In this document: piece after piece, positions 8,938-17,225 of the stretch | Position numbering within the stretch: position 1 is the first letter of the stretch | Layout of the letters: every line of letters begins with the position of its first letter | Source of the DNA: Candidatus Aceula lacicola | Lineage (GTDB): Bacteria; Omnitrophota; Gorgyraeia; Zapsychrales; Aceulaceae | Length of the DNA stretch: 39,663 nt | Direction: 5' to 3' | Assembly (NCBI GenBank): GCA_030765785.1 | Contig: JAVCCC010000054.1 | Span: forward strand, 1 to 39,663 | Program-made: the position numbers and the translations under genes | Notes under the pieces: model-generated | Database searches by the model: none | Told to the model about the DNA's origin: nothing | Seen by the model: the letters and a program-made list of their open reading frames with translations, nothing else

Positions 8938-8955
8938 AGAAGCCTAAAGGCTTCT
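8938..8955 (+). other. Hairpin between dnaK and dnaJ
   Basis: AGAAGCC (8938-8944) and GGCTTCT (8949-8955) form a perfect 7-bp stem with a TAAA loop in the 100-bp gap. It lacks a T-run, so it is not a standard terminator. A shorter TAAACG/CGTTTA pairing lies just upstream. A partial terminator, RNA processing site or 3' stabiliser for dnaK mRNA are all possible. Confidence 0.5.
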
Positions 8956-8974
8956 ATGAGTTTGGAGTTCATTT

Positions 8975-10111
8975 ATGAAAAAAGATTATTACGAAGTTTT
9001 AGGGGTTAAAAGAGAAGCGACGATAAGCGAGATTAAGAAATCTTATCGCAAGCTTGCACTTTCACATCATCCGGATCGTGTTTCCGAGGATAAAAAGAAA
9101 AAAGCAGAAGAAGAGTTTAAGGAAATTTCTGAAGCTTATGCTGTTTTGTCAGATCCAAGCAAGAGAAAAACGTATGATCAACTTGGTCATGCGGGCATTG
9201 ATCAAAATTATACGTCAGATGATATTTTTAGAAATGCTGATTTTAGTAGCATTTTTCAGAATATGGGCTTTGGTGGGGATGTCTTTGAAGATATTTTAGG
9301 TGGATTTGGTTTTGGCGGAGGATCTAGCAGATCGCGTGGTTCAAGACGTGGGCAAAATATTCAATATGAAGTCGAGCTTACTTTAAAAGAGGCATTTGAT
9401 GGACTTAATAAAACAATTAAAGTTCCTCGTCATGATTTTTGTAAACCATGCAATGGTTCTGGGGCAAAGCCTGGAACGCAACCTAAGGCGTGTCCAAGAT
9501 GTCAAGGCAGAGGTCAAGTTGTCACAGATAGTGGTTTTTTTAGAATGGCACAGACTTGTCCTCAATGTCGCGGTGAGGGAAAAATAACTTCTGAATTTTG
9601 TCCTAGTTGTCAAGGTCAAGGCGTTGTGCGTGTGATGAGAAAAATTGAGGTTAAGTTTCCGGCTGGTGTTGCCACAGGCTCACAGCTTCGCATTCAAGGT
9701 GAAGGGGAGGTGGGAAAAGCTGGACGAGGTGATCTTTATGTTTATATTCGCGTTCGTGAAGACGAAATCTTTAAACGTGAAGGACATGATGTTTATATAA
9801 ATTTACCACTTCATTTTATTAAAGCAGCGCTTGGCGCAGAAGTAAGCGTTCCAACACTTGGTGGAAATGTTAAGATGAAAATTCCTACAGGAACGCAAAG
9901 TGGAAAAATGTTTCGACTTAGAGCAAAGGGAATGCCAGATTTGCGTGGGCGAGGAGTTGGTGATCAATATGTGCGTGTGATGCTGCAAGTGCCAACAAAA
10001 CTTTCGAAAGAACAAAAAAAGATTTTAGAAGAGTACGCTCGCGTTAGCGGTGAGGAAATTCTTGAACAAAACGAGTCTTTTTCAGAGAGATTAAAGAAAG
10101 TCTTTAAATAG
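8975..10111 (+). CDS. dnaJ: Chaperone DnaJ (Hsp40), type I
   Basis: Co-chaperone that delivers substrates to DnaK and stimulates its ATPase. Of 378 aa, the J domain is residues 4-70 with the HPD triad at 32-34. A Gly/Phe-rich linker spans about 98-127. The zinc domain has all four CxxCxGxG modules (C156/C159, C173/C176, C195/C198, C209/C212), which coordinate two zinc ions. The C-terminal substrate-binding domains run from about 220 to 350 ([39 protein letters not shown]). Length is normal. GGAG precedes the ATG. It lies 100 bp after dnaK with a hairpin in the gap, and 11 bp before the FmdB-like gene. Confidence 0.97.
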   Translation: MKKDYYEVLGVKREATISEIKKSYRKLALSHHPDRVSEDKKKKAEEEFKEISEAYAVLSDPSKRKTYDQLGHAGIDQNYTSDDIFRNADFSSIFQNMGFGGDVFEDILGGFGFGGGSSRSRGSRRGQNIQYEVELTLKEAFDGLNKTIKVPRHDFCKPCNGSGAKPGTQPKACPRCQGRGQVVTDSGFFRMAQTCPQCRGEGKITSEFCPSCQGQGVVRVMRKIEVKFPAGVATGSQLRIQGEGEVGKAGRGDLYVYIRVREDEIFKREGHDVYINLPLHFIKAALGAEVSVPTLGGNVKMKIPTGTQSGKMFRLRAKGMPDLRGRGVGDQYVRVMLQVPTKLSKEQKKILEEYARVSGEEILEQNESFSERLKKVFK

Positions 10112-10122
10112 GGAAATTATTT

Positions 10123-10389
10123 ATGCCAACATATGAATATGAATGTTCTTCATGCGGCCATCAGCTAGAAATTTTGCAGTCTATAGTCGAGAAGCCTTTA
10201 AAGAAATGTCCTGAATGTGAAAAAAACAGTTTGCAGCGTTTGCTAGGCATAGGGGCAGGCGTTATTTTTAAAGGGAGCGGATTCTACGAGACTGATTACA
10301 AGAAAAAGGAACCTTCAAAAAACGAATCTCAGCCAAAGCCGACCTGTCCGTCAGATTGCCCCAACAAAGGCTGCCCGGCAAATTCATAA
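10123..10389 (+). CDS. FmdB-family small zinc-ribbon protein
   Basis: An 88-aa protein starting MPTYEYECSSCGH, the hallmark of the FmdB/CxxC_CxxC_SSSS putative regulatory family. C8/C11 and C29/C32 form the zinc ribbon, followed by KGSGFYETDY as in many family members. The tail is Lys/Pro-rich and ends with three further cysteines (C75, C79, C84), which could add a second metal site. The biochemical role of this family is not established; amidase/formamidase regulation was proposed for the founding member. It lies 11 bp after dnaJ and so is probably heat-shock co-regulated, a placement seen in many genomes. Confidence 0.88.
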   Translation: MPTYEYECSSCGHQLEILQSIVEKPLKKCPECEKNSLQRLLGIGAGVIFKGSGFYETDYKKKEPSKNESQPKPTCPSDCPNKGCPANS

Positions 10390-10460
10390 TTTCTTGAAAT
10401 GATAGGTATTTTGAAAGAGACGAAATTTCTTAGATTTTGGTTTTCTGACCCTAATTATTC

Positions 10461-10469
10461 TGGTATTAT
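10461..10469 (+). promoter_or_regulatory. Possible extended -10 promoter for the DUF1015 gene
   Basis: TGG immediately followed by TATTAT (10464-10469) fits an extended -10 element, 65 bp before the start codon at 10534. There is no good -35 box at 16-18 bp, and the 144-bp gap shows no clear terminator for the heat-shock operon. Readthrough from upstream is possible. Confidence 0.4.
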
Positions 10470-10533
10470 TTCTTATATCCTAGAATGCCTGCTTAGGCTT
10501 GAAGTTAACCATATTTAAAAGAAAGTTTTAAAC

Positions 10534-11802
10534 ATGACACAAATTAGAGCATTTAAAGCCGTACATTATAATCAAAAAAAGATTGCTGATTTATCTCAAG
10601 TGGTTTGTCCGCCATATGATGTTATTTCGCCTGAGGCTCAAGCCGCTTTTCATAGTGCCCATCCTAATAATTTTATTCGTATTCTTTTGGGAATGAGTAA
10701 GGCTAAAGATAATTCTTATGATAATAAATATACGCGCGCAAAAAAGATTTTTTCAGAATGGATGAAAAAGTATATTCTTGTTCAAGACGACAAGCCATGC
10801 TTTTATCTTTATAAGCAAGAATATAAAGTGTGTGGCCAAAAGAAGGCGCGAATAGGATTTTTGACATTAATGCATCTTCAGGACAAGGAAGAATCGAAGA
10901 TTTATCCTCATGAGAACACGCACATGGAAGCTAAAAAAGATCGTCTTCGTCTTTGGCGTAATGTCAAAGCGAACTTAAGTCCGATTTTTGTTTGTTTTTC
11001 GGATAAGTACAAGAGGATTGAGGGTATTTTTCATGATGTTGCTTCTCAAAAAGAGTCCATCATTGATATTGTTGATAATGATCAGGTTCGCCATATTGTT
11101 TCGCGCATGGATGATCCAGCCTCTATTGAAAAAGTCAAAAGTTTAATTGATGGACAGCAATTGTTTATTGCTGATGGGCATCATCGCTATGAAGTGGCCA
11201 TGGAATATCGAAAATCTCGTATGCAACGAAAGAAAAAGACAACAGGAAAAGAATCTTTTAATTATATTATGACGTATATGACAAATTTAGAGTCTAAGGA
11301 TTTGGTTATTTTTCCTATTCATCGTGTCGTTAAGAAATTTCCTTCAAAAATAGATTTTCTGGAAGAATTTTTTAGAATTGATAAAATAAAGAATATTCAA
11401 GACCTTCAAAATTTGCTTGGTAAAGCTGGTAAAAATGAGCATGCTTTTGGTCTCTATACGCGGGACGGAATCAAATTGTTGCGTTTGAAAAATAGAATTC
11501 TTATTGATCAGCATATCCATGAAGGCTCCAAAGAGTTCCGAAGTTTAGATGCTACGATTTTAAAAACACTTGTTTTTGATCGTGTTAATATTATGTTAGA
11601 CAGTATTACATATAAGAAAGATTTAAATGAAGCGGTTAAGATGGTTGATTCAAAAAAAGCTGCAGCATGTTTTGTCATGAATGCTGTTGGAGTTGAACAG
11701 CTTAAAGCTATTGCGTTAAATGGTGAGAAGATGCCGCCCAAGACAACTTATTTTTATCCAAAAGTTCTTTCGGGGCTAACTATCCATAAGATGGATTCAT
11801 AA
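10534..11802 (+). CDS. DUF1015 family protein
   Basis: A 422-aa cytoplasmic protein of the DUF1015 family. Recognition rests on the N-terminal RAFKAVHY...VCPPYDVIS (5-30), NFIRILLG (about 48-55), YPHENTHMEAKKDRL (about 125-140) and the strongly conserved FIADGHHRYEVAMEYR (about 211-226). No reaction has been established for the family; the conserved HHR motif has prompted suggestions of phosphotransfer or HipA-like folds, but I would not assign one. In some genomes it neighbours serine or central carbon metabolism genes. Here it is 15 bp upstream of accD and probably shares its transcript. Length matches the family. Confidence 0.88.
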   Translation: MTQIRAFKAVHYNQKKIADLSQVVCPPYDVISPEAQAAFHSAHPNNFIRILLGMSKAKDNSYDNKYTRAKKIFSEWMKKYILVQDDKPCFYLYKQEYKVCGQKKARIGFLTLMHLQDKEESKIYPHENTHMEAKKDRLRLWRNVKANLSPIFVCFSDKYKRIEGIFHDVASQKESIIDIVDNDQVRHIVSRMDDPASIEKVKSLIDGQQLFIADGHHRYEVAMEYRKSRMQRKKKTTGKESFNYIMTYMTNLESKDLVIFPIHRVVKKFPSKIDFLEEFFRIDKIKNIQDLQNLLGKAGKNEHAFGLYTRDGIKLLRLKNRILIDQHIHEGSKEFRSLDATILKTLVFDRVNIMLDSITYKKDLNEAVKMVDSKKAAACFVMNAVGVEQLKAIALNGEKMPPKTTYFYPKVLSGLTIHKMDS

Positions 11803-11817
11803 AACAAAGGCTTATTT

Positions 11818-12663
11818 ATGGCATTGTTCGGAAAAGATAAATATACGCTTGTTAAGGTTCGAAAAAAGACAATTCCAGACGGTCTTTGGGTCAAATGTCC
11901 AGATTGTCAATCGCCGCATTATAAAAAAACTTTAAAAGACAACCAAAATGTTTGCCAAAAATGTAATTTTCATCTTCAGCTGACTTCGGATGAGAGAATT
12001 GAACTTCTTTTAGATAAAGGAAGTTTTAAGGAGCATGATCCTGATTTAGTTTCTGCAGATCCGTTAAAGTTTCAAGGACCTAAAACATATCAAGAAAAAT
12101 TAAAAAGTGATCGAAAGAAGACAAAATTAAAGGACGCCGCTATAACTGGTGTCGGTGTGATTAATGGAGTCAATGTTGCTATTGGAATTACAGATTCGCG
12201 TTTTATTATGGGATCTATGGGGTCTGTGGTTGGTGAGCGCATCACGCGCATCACAGAACATGCAACAAAGAATAAATTGCCACTTATCATTATTTCAGGA
12301 TCAGGCGGTGGCGCTAGAATGTATGAAGGAATGTTTTCCTTAATGCAAATGGCTAAGACATGCGCTGCTTTGGCAAAGCATTCTGAAGCAAAGCTTCTTC
12401 ATATTTCGGTCTTAACAAATCCAACAATGGCAGGAATCATGGCATCATTTGCTGGGGTTGGAGATGTGATTATGGCTGAGCCAAAGGCTTTGATTGGTTT
12501 TGCAGGGCCGAGAGTTATTGAGCAAACAATACGCCAAAAACTTCCCGCTGGGTTTCAAAGATCAGAATTTTTAATTGAACATGGATTGATCGACATGATT
12601 GTTGATAGAAAAGATCTCAAAGAAACCATCTCCAAGGTTGTAAACTATACCCGCAATTCATAG
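11818..12663 (+). CDS. accD: Acetyl-CoA carboxylase carboxyltransferase subunit beta
   Basis: AccD and AccA form the carboxyltransferase that moves CO2 from biotin-BCCP to acetyl-CoA, making malonyl-CoA for fatty acid synthesis. The 281-aa protein has the N-terminal zinc ribbon (C27/C30 and C46/C49), then the crotonase-like fold with GVGVINGVNVAIGI, SGSGGGARMYEGMFSLMQMAKT and EPKALIGFAGPRVIEQT. The last two carry the oxyanion-hole glycines and CoA-binding region. Length is usual. accA, accB and accC are not in the window. It lies 15 bp after the DUF1015 gene. No terminator is apparent in the 100 bp that follow, which hold the next promoter. Confidence 0.96.
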   Translation: MALFGKDKYTLVKVRKKTIPDGLWVKCPDCQSPHYKKTLKDNQNVCQKCNFHLQLTSDERIELLLDKGSFKEHDPDLVSADPLKFQGPKTYQEKLKSDRKKTKLKDAAITGVGVINGVNVAIGITDSRFIMGSMGSVVGERITRITEHATKNKLPLIIISGSGGGARMYEGMFSLMQMAKTCAALAKHSEAKLLHISVLTNPTMAGIMASFAGVGDVIMAEPKALIGFAGPRVIEQTIRQKLPAGFQRSEFLIEHGLIDMIVDRKDLKETISKVVNYTRNS

Positions 12664-12696
12664 AGAATATCTAGTGGCTCCCATTAAATTTTATAG

Positions 12697-12724
12697 TTGC
12701 ACGAATAAATGATCTTGTTATAAT
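12697..12724 (+). promoter_or_regulatory. Sigma-70-type promoter for the ABC ATPase-GGDEF operon
   Basis: TTGCAC (12697-12702) and a perfect TATAAT (12719-12724) with a 16-bp spacer, 40 bp before the start codon at 12764. AGGA lies in the leader as ribosome binding site. Confidence 0.75.
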
Positions 12725-12763
12725 AGGGACTAATTATTAATATTAATAAAAGGATTAGTATAT

Positions 12764-13867
12764 ATGGCCTTGATTACATTAAAAGGTATAAATAAGACTT
12801 ATAAAGGCGATGTTAAGGTTGTCAAAGATGTTAACCTTGAAATTAAGGATAAAGAGTTTCTTGTTCTAGTTGGGCCTTCTGGATGTGGAAAATCAACAAC
12901 GCTTCGCATGGTTGCAGGGCTTGAGGACATTTCCGAAGGGACGGTGCAGATTGGTAATCGCATTGTCAATGATGTTCCTGCCAAAGATCGTGATATTGCT
13001 ATGGTTTTTCAGAATTATGCCCTCTATCCTCATATGACTGTTTTTGAAAACATGTCCTTTGGGCTTCGTCTCAAGAAATATCCTAAAGAAGAAATCACTC
13101 GTCGTGTGCATGAAGCCGCGGAAATTTTAAATATTAAAAAGTTGTTAGACCGTCATCCTCGTCAGCTTTCTGGAGGGGAACGTCAGCGTGTTGCGGTTGG
13201 TCGTGCTATTGTAAGAAAGCCAAAAGTTTTTCTCTTTGACGAACCTTTGAGCAATTTGGATGCTAAAATGCGCGTTCAAATGCGTACTGAAATTCATAAA
13301 CTTCGCACAAGGCTTCAGACGACATTTATTTATGTCACACATGATCAAACTGAAGCATTAACTTTAGGTGATCGTGTCGCAGTCATGAAAGATGGTATTG
13401 TTCAGCAGTGCGCTGATCCCATGACAATTTATGATTTTCCAGCCAATAAATTTGTTGCTGGATTTATTGGTTCTCCGCCGATCAATTTCATGGTTGGTAA
13501 AATTATAAAGATAAAAGGAAGATTTTATTTTGATGAAGGTAACTTCCAGTTAAAATTAGTGGAAGAAATGTCTAAAGTTATTGCGTCATATGAAGATAAG
13601 GTTGTTACGCTTGGTGCAAGAGCGGAAGATATTTATGACAAATTGTTCGTTTCTGAATCTTCTCCCGACAACACAATCAGCGCTGTTTGCGAGGTTGTGG
13701 AGCCTTTGGGGTCAGAAGTGTATTTATATTTAAATACTGGAAAACATATATTCATTGCACGCGTTGGGGCGCATAACCGTCCGGAAATTAATTGTGAAAT
13801 GAGTTTGGTGTTCGACATGAACAAGGTGCATTTTTTTGACCAAGAAACTGAAAAAACAATTATCTAG
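12764..13867 (+). CDS. Sugar-type ABC transporter ATP-binding protein (MsmK/UgpC/MalK family)
   Basis: ATPase component of a CUT1-type carbohydrate importer. The 367-aa protein shows Walker A GPSGCGKST (37-45), Q-loop Q83, signature LSGGERQR (135-142), Walker B VFLFDE (155-160), D-loop SNLDAK and switch His193 (VTHDQTEALTLGD). The C-terminal ~130 residues are a TOBE/OB regulatory domain (AGFIGSPPINFMVG, LGARAEDI, VVEPLGSEVYLYL, with a final FF-type MNKVHFFDQET). There is no permease or solute-binding gene nearby, so it probably serves several distant importers, as MsmK/MsmX do. It overlaps the next gene by 32 bp, implying translational coupling to a diguanylate cyclase, an unusual partner. 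Confidence 0.94.
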   Translation: MALITLKGINKTYKGDVKVVKDVNLEIKDKEFLVLVGPSGCGKSTTLRMVAGLEDISEGTVQIGNRIVNDVPAKDRDIAMVFQNYALYPHMTVFENMSFGLRLKKYPKEEITRRVHEAAEILNIKKLLDRHPRQLSGGERQRVAVGRAIVRKPKVFLFDEPLSNLDAKMRVQMRTEIHKLRTRLQTTFIYVTHDQTEALTLGDRVAVMKDGIVQQCADPMTIYDFPANKFVAGFIGSPPINFMVGKIIKIKGRFYFDEGNFQLKLVEEMSKVIASYEDKVVTLGARAEDIYDKLFVSESSPDNTISAVCEVVEPLGSEVYLYLNTGKHIFIARVGAHNRPEINCEMSLVFDMNKVHFFDQETEKTII

Positions 13868-15134
13868 CTTCACACTACTTCCAATTGTTATCGTTTTTAT
13901 TTTTTTGGTTGTTTTTTTTATTTATTCTATTAAATTTAACAATCATTTCTTCGTCGTTATCCTAGCAACACAGTTTGTCATCCTTGTTTTCCTAATTTTT
14001 CTCCGAAATAGATTTTTACAGCAAAAGACTGTTTATGATCTTCAAGAAGAAGACCGTCTAGAGGAAATCAATCTTTTATGTTCAAAAGTTGAGAAAGAGG
14101 ATTTTAATAAAGAATCGCTTAAGGTACGATTTGAAGATTATTCGAAGTTAAAAATATTGGCAGAGAAGTTGAGCTTAAGCGAAACACGGCTTGAGGCTGC
14201 GAATGTTTTGACTGAGCAAGCAGATGAATTAATTGGAAAGAATGATGCAACAACGATCCTGTATCTTTTAGATCTTGAGACTGGTGAGCCTTCCATGATT
14301 TCTTCAGTTCACAATAAAGCGAAGGTAAACGTTAAATCAAAAAAAGGCGATTATCTTGATCGCTGGGTTTTAAAGAAATTAAAACCTCTTTTGGTGGAAG
14401 ATATTAAAAGTGATTTTAGGTTTGATACGACACAGGGCATTTCAAAGGATGGCGGGAGAGAAAAAAGATCACTTATTTCAATTCCTCTAGTTTTAGGTGA
14501 AAAGATTCTTGGTGTTTTGCGAGTTGACAGCCCTAACGAAAAGAGATTCTCGATGGAGGACTTACGGCTTTTATCTCGCATTGGAGATTTGGGTGCCGTT
14601 GCGATGGAAAGTGCTTATTTATATGAGCGCATACAAGATCTCGCCGTTAAGGACAGTTTGACTGGACTTTATTTAAGAAGGTTTTTGATGGATCGGTTAA
14701 ATAGTGAGCTTCCAAGAGAGTTGAGAAGTAAATCTGATTTGTCTCTTCTGGTCGTTGATTTAGATTATTTTAAGAAATACAATGATCAATTTGGTCACAT
14801 TGCAGGTGATATGGTGCTTAAGAAATTAAGTGAGCACTTAGTGGATATTTTTAATAATCCTGGAGATATTATTTGTCGATATGGTGGCGAAGAGTTTGTT
14901 GTGATGTTGCCCGATTGCACAAAAATACAAGCTAAGAAATTAGCTGAAGATTTACGAAAAAAAGTAGAAGAAACAAAGATTATTTTAAGGCGAGAAAAAA
15001 CAAAAGTAACAGTTTCTATAGGAGTTGCAACTTTTCCGACGGATGCGCAAATTAAAGAAGAGCTCATTCATAAAGCGGATCAGGCTATGTATCAAGCAAA
15101 GCGAAAAGGGCGAAATAAAGTATGCCTATCATAA
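13836..15134 (+). CDS. Membrane-anchored GAF-GGDEF diguanylate cyclase (TTG start)
   Basis: Predicted diguanylate cyclase making c-di-GMP. Translation starts at TTG 13836: AAGGTG lies 7 nt upstream and no ATG fits the N-terminus. The 432-aa protein has two membrane helices (about 11-31 and 36-56), a coiled-coil linker (about 65-125), a GAF-like sensor domain (about 125-262) and a GGDEF domain (about 268-430). The active-site signature is RYGGEEF (348-354), with metal/base residues in VVDLDYFKKYND and DSLTGLYLRR. The inhibitory RxxD site is absent: the equivalent tetrapeptide is NPGD (341-344), so product inhibition at the I-site is unlikely. It overlaps both neighbours in frame-shifted fashion (32 bp upstream, 13 bp downstream). 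Confidence 0.93.
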   Translation: MTKKLKKQLSSFTLLPIVIVFIFLVVFFIYSIKFNNHFFVVILATQFVILVFLIFLRNRFLQQKTVYDLQEEDRLEEINLLCSKVEKEDFNKESLKVRFEDYSKLKILAEKLSLSETRLEAANVLTEQADELIGKNDATTILYLLDLETGEPSMISSVHNKAKVNVKSKKGDYLDRWVLKKLKPLLVEDIKSDFRFDTTQGISKDGGREKRSLISIPLVLGEKILGVLRVDSPNEKRFSMEDLRLLSRIGDLGAVAMESAYLYERIQDLAVKDSLTGLYLRRFLMDRLNSELPRELRSKSDLSLLVVDLDYFKKYNDQFGHIAGDMVLKKLSEHLVDIFNNPGDIICRYGGEEFVVMLPDCTKIQAKKLAEDLRKKVEETKIILRREKTKVTVSIGVATFPTDAQIKEELIHKADQAMYQAKRKGRNKVCLS

Positions 15135-16135
15135 TGATATTATTAGATTTAATTCTTTTAGTTTTTGTTATTTATTTTGCTAGAAAATGTTTTAATGAAA
15201 AACAGCAGAAACAAGAAAGTGAGCTTTCTGATATTCAAGAAAGACTTAAAAGAATTTCTAAGAGTTATGACGACGTTTTTCAAGATCGAAAGGATATTGA
15301 ACAAAAGGCAACGGAGATTTTCACACTGTATGATATTACAAAAGAAATCACTGGGACTTTGCATGAGCAGGAAGCTTTTGAAGTTTTTAGAGAGGCGCTA
15401 AAGGTAAACATGTTTTTCGATGATTGTCGGTTAATTCATTCTGAGGGTGATCGTCGAAGAAATATGCCAGATTCTAGTGATTATTTTATTTTTCCGATTA
15501 AGGGTCGTCGAAAAGAGTTGGGGTGTATTGCAATTAAGGGTCTCTTAGAAAAAGATAAAGAGAAATTTATTATTTTGGCACAACAATTTGGTCTTGCGTT
15601 ACAGCGTGTGAAGCTTTATCAGGAAGTTGAGCAGATAGCGATTACAGATAGTCTGACGGGAGTGCATACGAGACGTTATTTAATGGAGCGGTTTGAAGAG
15701 GAAAATAAGCGTGCCTTAATTCGAAAAACAAAATTATCATTTTTGATGATTGATGTTGATTATTTTAAGATGTTCAATGACCAGCATGGGCATTTGGTTG
15801 GAGATCAGGTGTTGCGGTCGGTCGGTCTTTTGATTCAAGAAAATATTCGCGAGATTGATTTTGCAGGTCGCTATGGAGGAGAAGAATTTTGCGTTGTTTT
15901 GCCCGACACGGATACAGAGGGAGGATTCTTTGTTGCTGAACGTATTCGAAAGGCAATTGAAGAAGCTGAAATTCAAGCCTATGATGCCAAGGTTCGCGTT
16001 ACGGTCAGCGCCGGTATTTCTTGTTTTCCTGCAGATGGGAAAAGTGTCTCGGAACTTATTGATAAATCTGATTTGGCACTGTACCGTTCTAAAAAGCGTG
16101 GACGAAATTGCACAACCGCTTTTGATAAATATTAA
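15122..16135 (+). CDS. Membrane-anchored GGDEF diguanylate cyclase with I-site
   Basis: Second predicted diguanylate cyclase, 337 aa. One N-terminal membrane helix (about 3-20) is followed by a long coiled coil (about 24-62), a short degenerate GAF-like region (about 65-165) and a GGDEF domain (about 170-335). The signature is RYGGEEF (250-256), and the inhibitory I-site RxxD is present as R243-E-I-D246, five residues before GGEEF. It overlaps the preceding cyclase by 13 bp. An alternative ATG at 15134 overlaps that stop codon by one base (TAATG), but AAGGG about 11 nt before 15122 favours the upstream start. The two proteins share domain order but differ in sensors and feedback site, so they are probably old duplicates with distinct inputs. 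Confidence 0.92.
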   Translation: MPIIMILLDLILLVFVIYFARKCFNEKQQKQESELSDIQERLKRISKSYDDVFQDRKDIEQKATEIFTLYDITKEITGTLHEQEAFEVFREALKVNMFFDDCRLIHSEGDRRRNMPDSSDYFIFPIKGRRKELGCIAIKGLLEKDKEKFIILAQQFGLALQRVKLYQEVEQIAITDSLTGVHTRRYLMERFEEENKRALIRKTKLSFLMIDVDYFKMFNDQHGHLVGDQVLRSVGLLIQENIREIDFAGRYGGEEFCVVLPDTDTEGGFFVAERIRKAIEEAEIQAYDAKVRVTVSAGISCFPADGKSVSELIDKSDLALYRSKKRGRNCTTAFDKY

Positions 16136-16280
16136 TTAATTTATTAATATTTATATTATTACTTATAAAAGCTTTTTTGTAAGTTTTCATAAGTTGTTTA
16201 TTATCATAATTTTATGTTTTATTCAAAAAATGTTACATTTTCTTGAATATATTGCTTTTTTCAGGTAAAATAACCACTCT
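16136..16280. promoter_or_regulatory. AT-rich intergenic region with a promoter immediately before the glucokinase
   Basis: The 145-bp gap is extremely AT-rich. TTGAAT (16243-16248) and TAAAAT (16266-16271) are 17 bp apart, placing the transcription start within about 3 nt of the ATG at 16281. No ribosome binding site precedes that ATG. An all-AT perfect inverted repeat (arms 16127-16136 and 16143-16152) overlaps the upstream stop codon. It could be a weak terminator or simply reflect composition. Confidence 0.55.
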
Positions 16281-17213
16281 ATGAATCAATTTGTCATTGG
16301 TATTGATATTGGTGGTACAAATATAAAATTTGGCCTTGTTAGCAAAAAAGGGCAGATTGTTTCAAGGTTAAATTTGAAAACAAGTTCTGTCGGCAAGAAT
16401 GTTAGCCAGCTGGCTGAAGGTCTGGTGTCCGCCTGTCTTAAGCTCATATCTGAAAATCATTTAGCAAAAAAACAAATTCTTGGGATTGGCATTGGCCTTC
16501 CTGGTCTTGTAAATATTAAGCGTAGCATTGTTTATTCTTTAACAAATATTAAAGGATGGAAAAATGTGCCGTTTAAAAAGATTATTGAAAAAAGAATTGG
16601 CATTTCAACTTTTATTGATAACGATGTGAACGTGGTTGCGCTGGCAGAATGGAAATATGGCGCAGGAAAAGGCGTGACAGATCTAATCTGTATGACGCTT
16701 GGCACAGGTGTCGGAGGAGGACTTATTTTAAATAATACTCTTTATCGTGGAGCAGGATTTGCTGCAGGTGAGGTGGGGCATATTCCTATTAATGAAAAGG
16801 GAAAGAAATGTAATTGTGGCGGTTTCGCTTGCATGGAAACAGTCGTTGGTAATCAGTATTTAGAGAAAAAGGCTAAAAAGGTTTTTAATAAAGAAAACAT
16901 AACTCTTGAGCAAGTGACAGCTTTAGCCGACAAAGGAAATAAGAAGGCAATTTTATTTTGGGAACAAACCGCAGAGCATATCGCCAATGGACTTATTGGC
17001 ACGATTAATACGCTTAATCCGAGCTTAGTTGTTGTTGGTGGTGGTGTTGCTAAAGCGCATAAATATATTTTTCCTGTGATGCGTCAGGTTATTAAAAAAC
17101 GGGCTATGCATATTCAGGGACGCATGGTAAAGATCAAGAAAGTAAAATTAGGGCAAGATGCAGGCATTATTGGCTCACAGGTTCTAGCTTTAGAGATGTT
17201 AAAGATACGTTAG
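16281..17213 (+). CDS. ROK-family glucokinase
   Basis: Predicted ATP-dependent glucokinase of the ROK family, 310 aa, cytoplasmic, feeding glucose 6-phosphate to glycolysis and nucleotide-sugar synthesis. The ATP phosphate loop is IGIDIGGTNIKFGLV (6-20). The catalytic Asp is D115 in DNDVNVVALAEW, and MTLGTGVGGGLI binds phosphate. The ROK zinc motif is complete: H167 (GEVGHIPI) with C177, C179 and C184 (CNCGGFACME). No N-terminal helix-turn-helix is present, so it is a kinase and not a repressor. ROK substrate range varies (glucose, N-acetylmannosamine, allose), so the exact sugar is inferred. It is 12 bp upstream of lptD. Confidence 0.93.
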   Translation: MNQFVIGIDIGGTNIKFGLVSKKGQIVSRLNLKTSSVGKNVSQLAEGLVSACLKLISENHLAKKQILGIGIGLPGLVNIKRSIVYSLTNIKGWKNVPFKKIIEKRIGISTFIDNDVNVVALAEWKYGAGKGVTDLICMTLGTGVGGGLILNNTLYRGAGFAAGEVGHIPINEKGKKCNCGGFACMETVVGNQYLEKKAKKVFNKENITLEQVTALADKGNKKAILFWEQTAEHIANGLIGTINTLNPSLVVVGGGVAKAHKYIFPVMRQVIKKRAMHIQGRMVKIKKVKLGQDAGIIGSQVLALEMLKIR

Positions 17214-17225
17214 GCATAAATAAAT

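Noticed and set aside
16127-16152. 10-bp perfect inverted repeat made only of A and T after the second GGDEF gene
   Set aside because: In such AT-rich sequence this arises easily and the stem would be weak; noted under the intergenic region rather than called a terminator.
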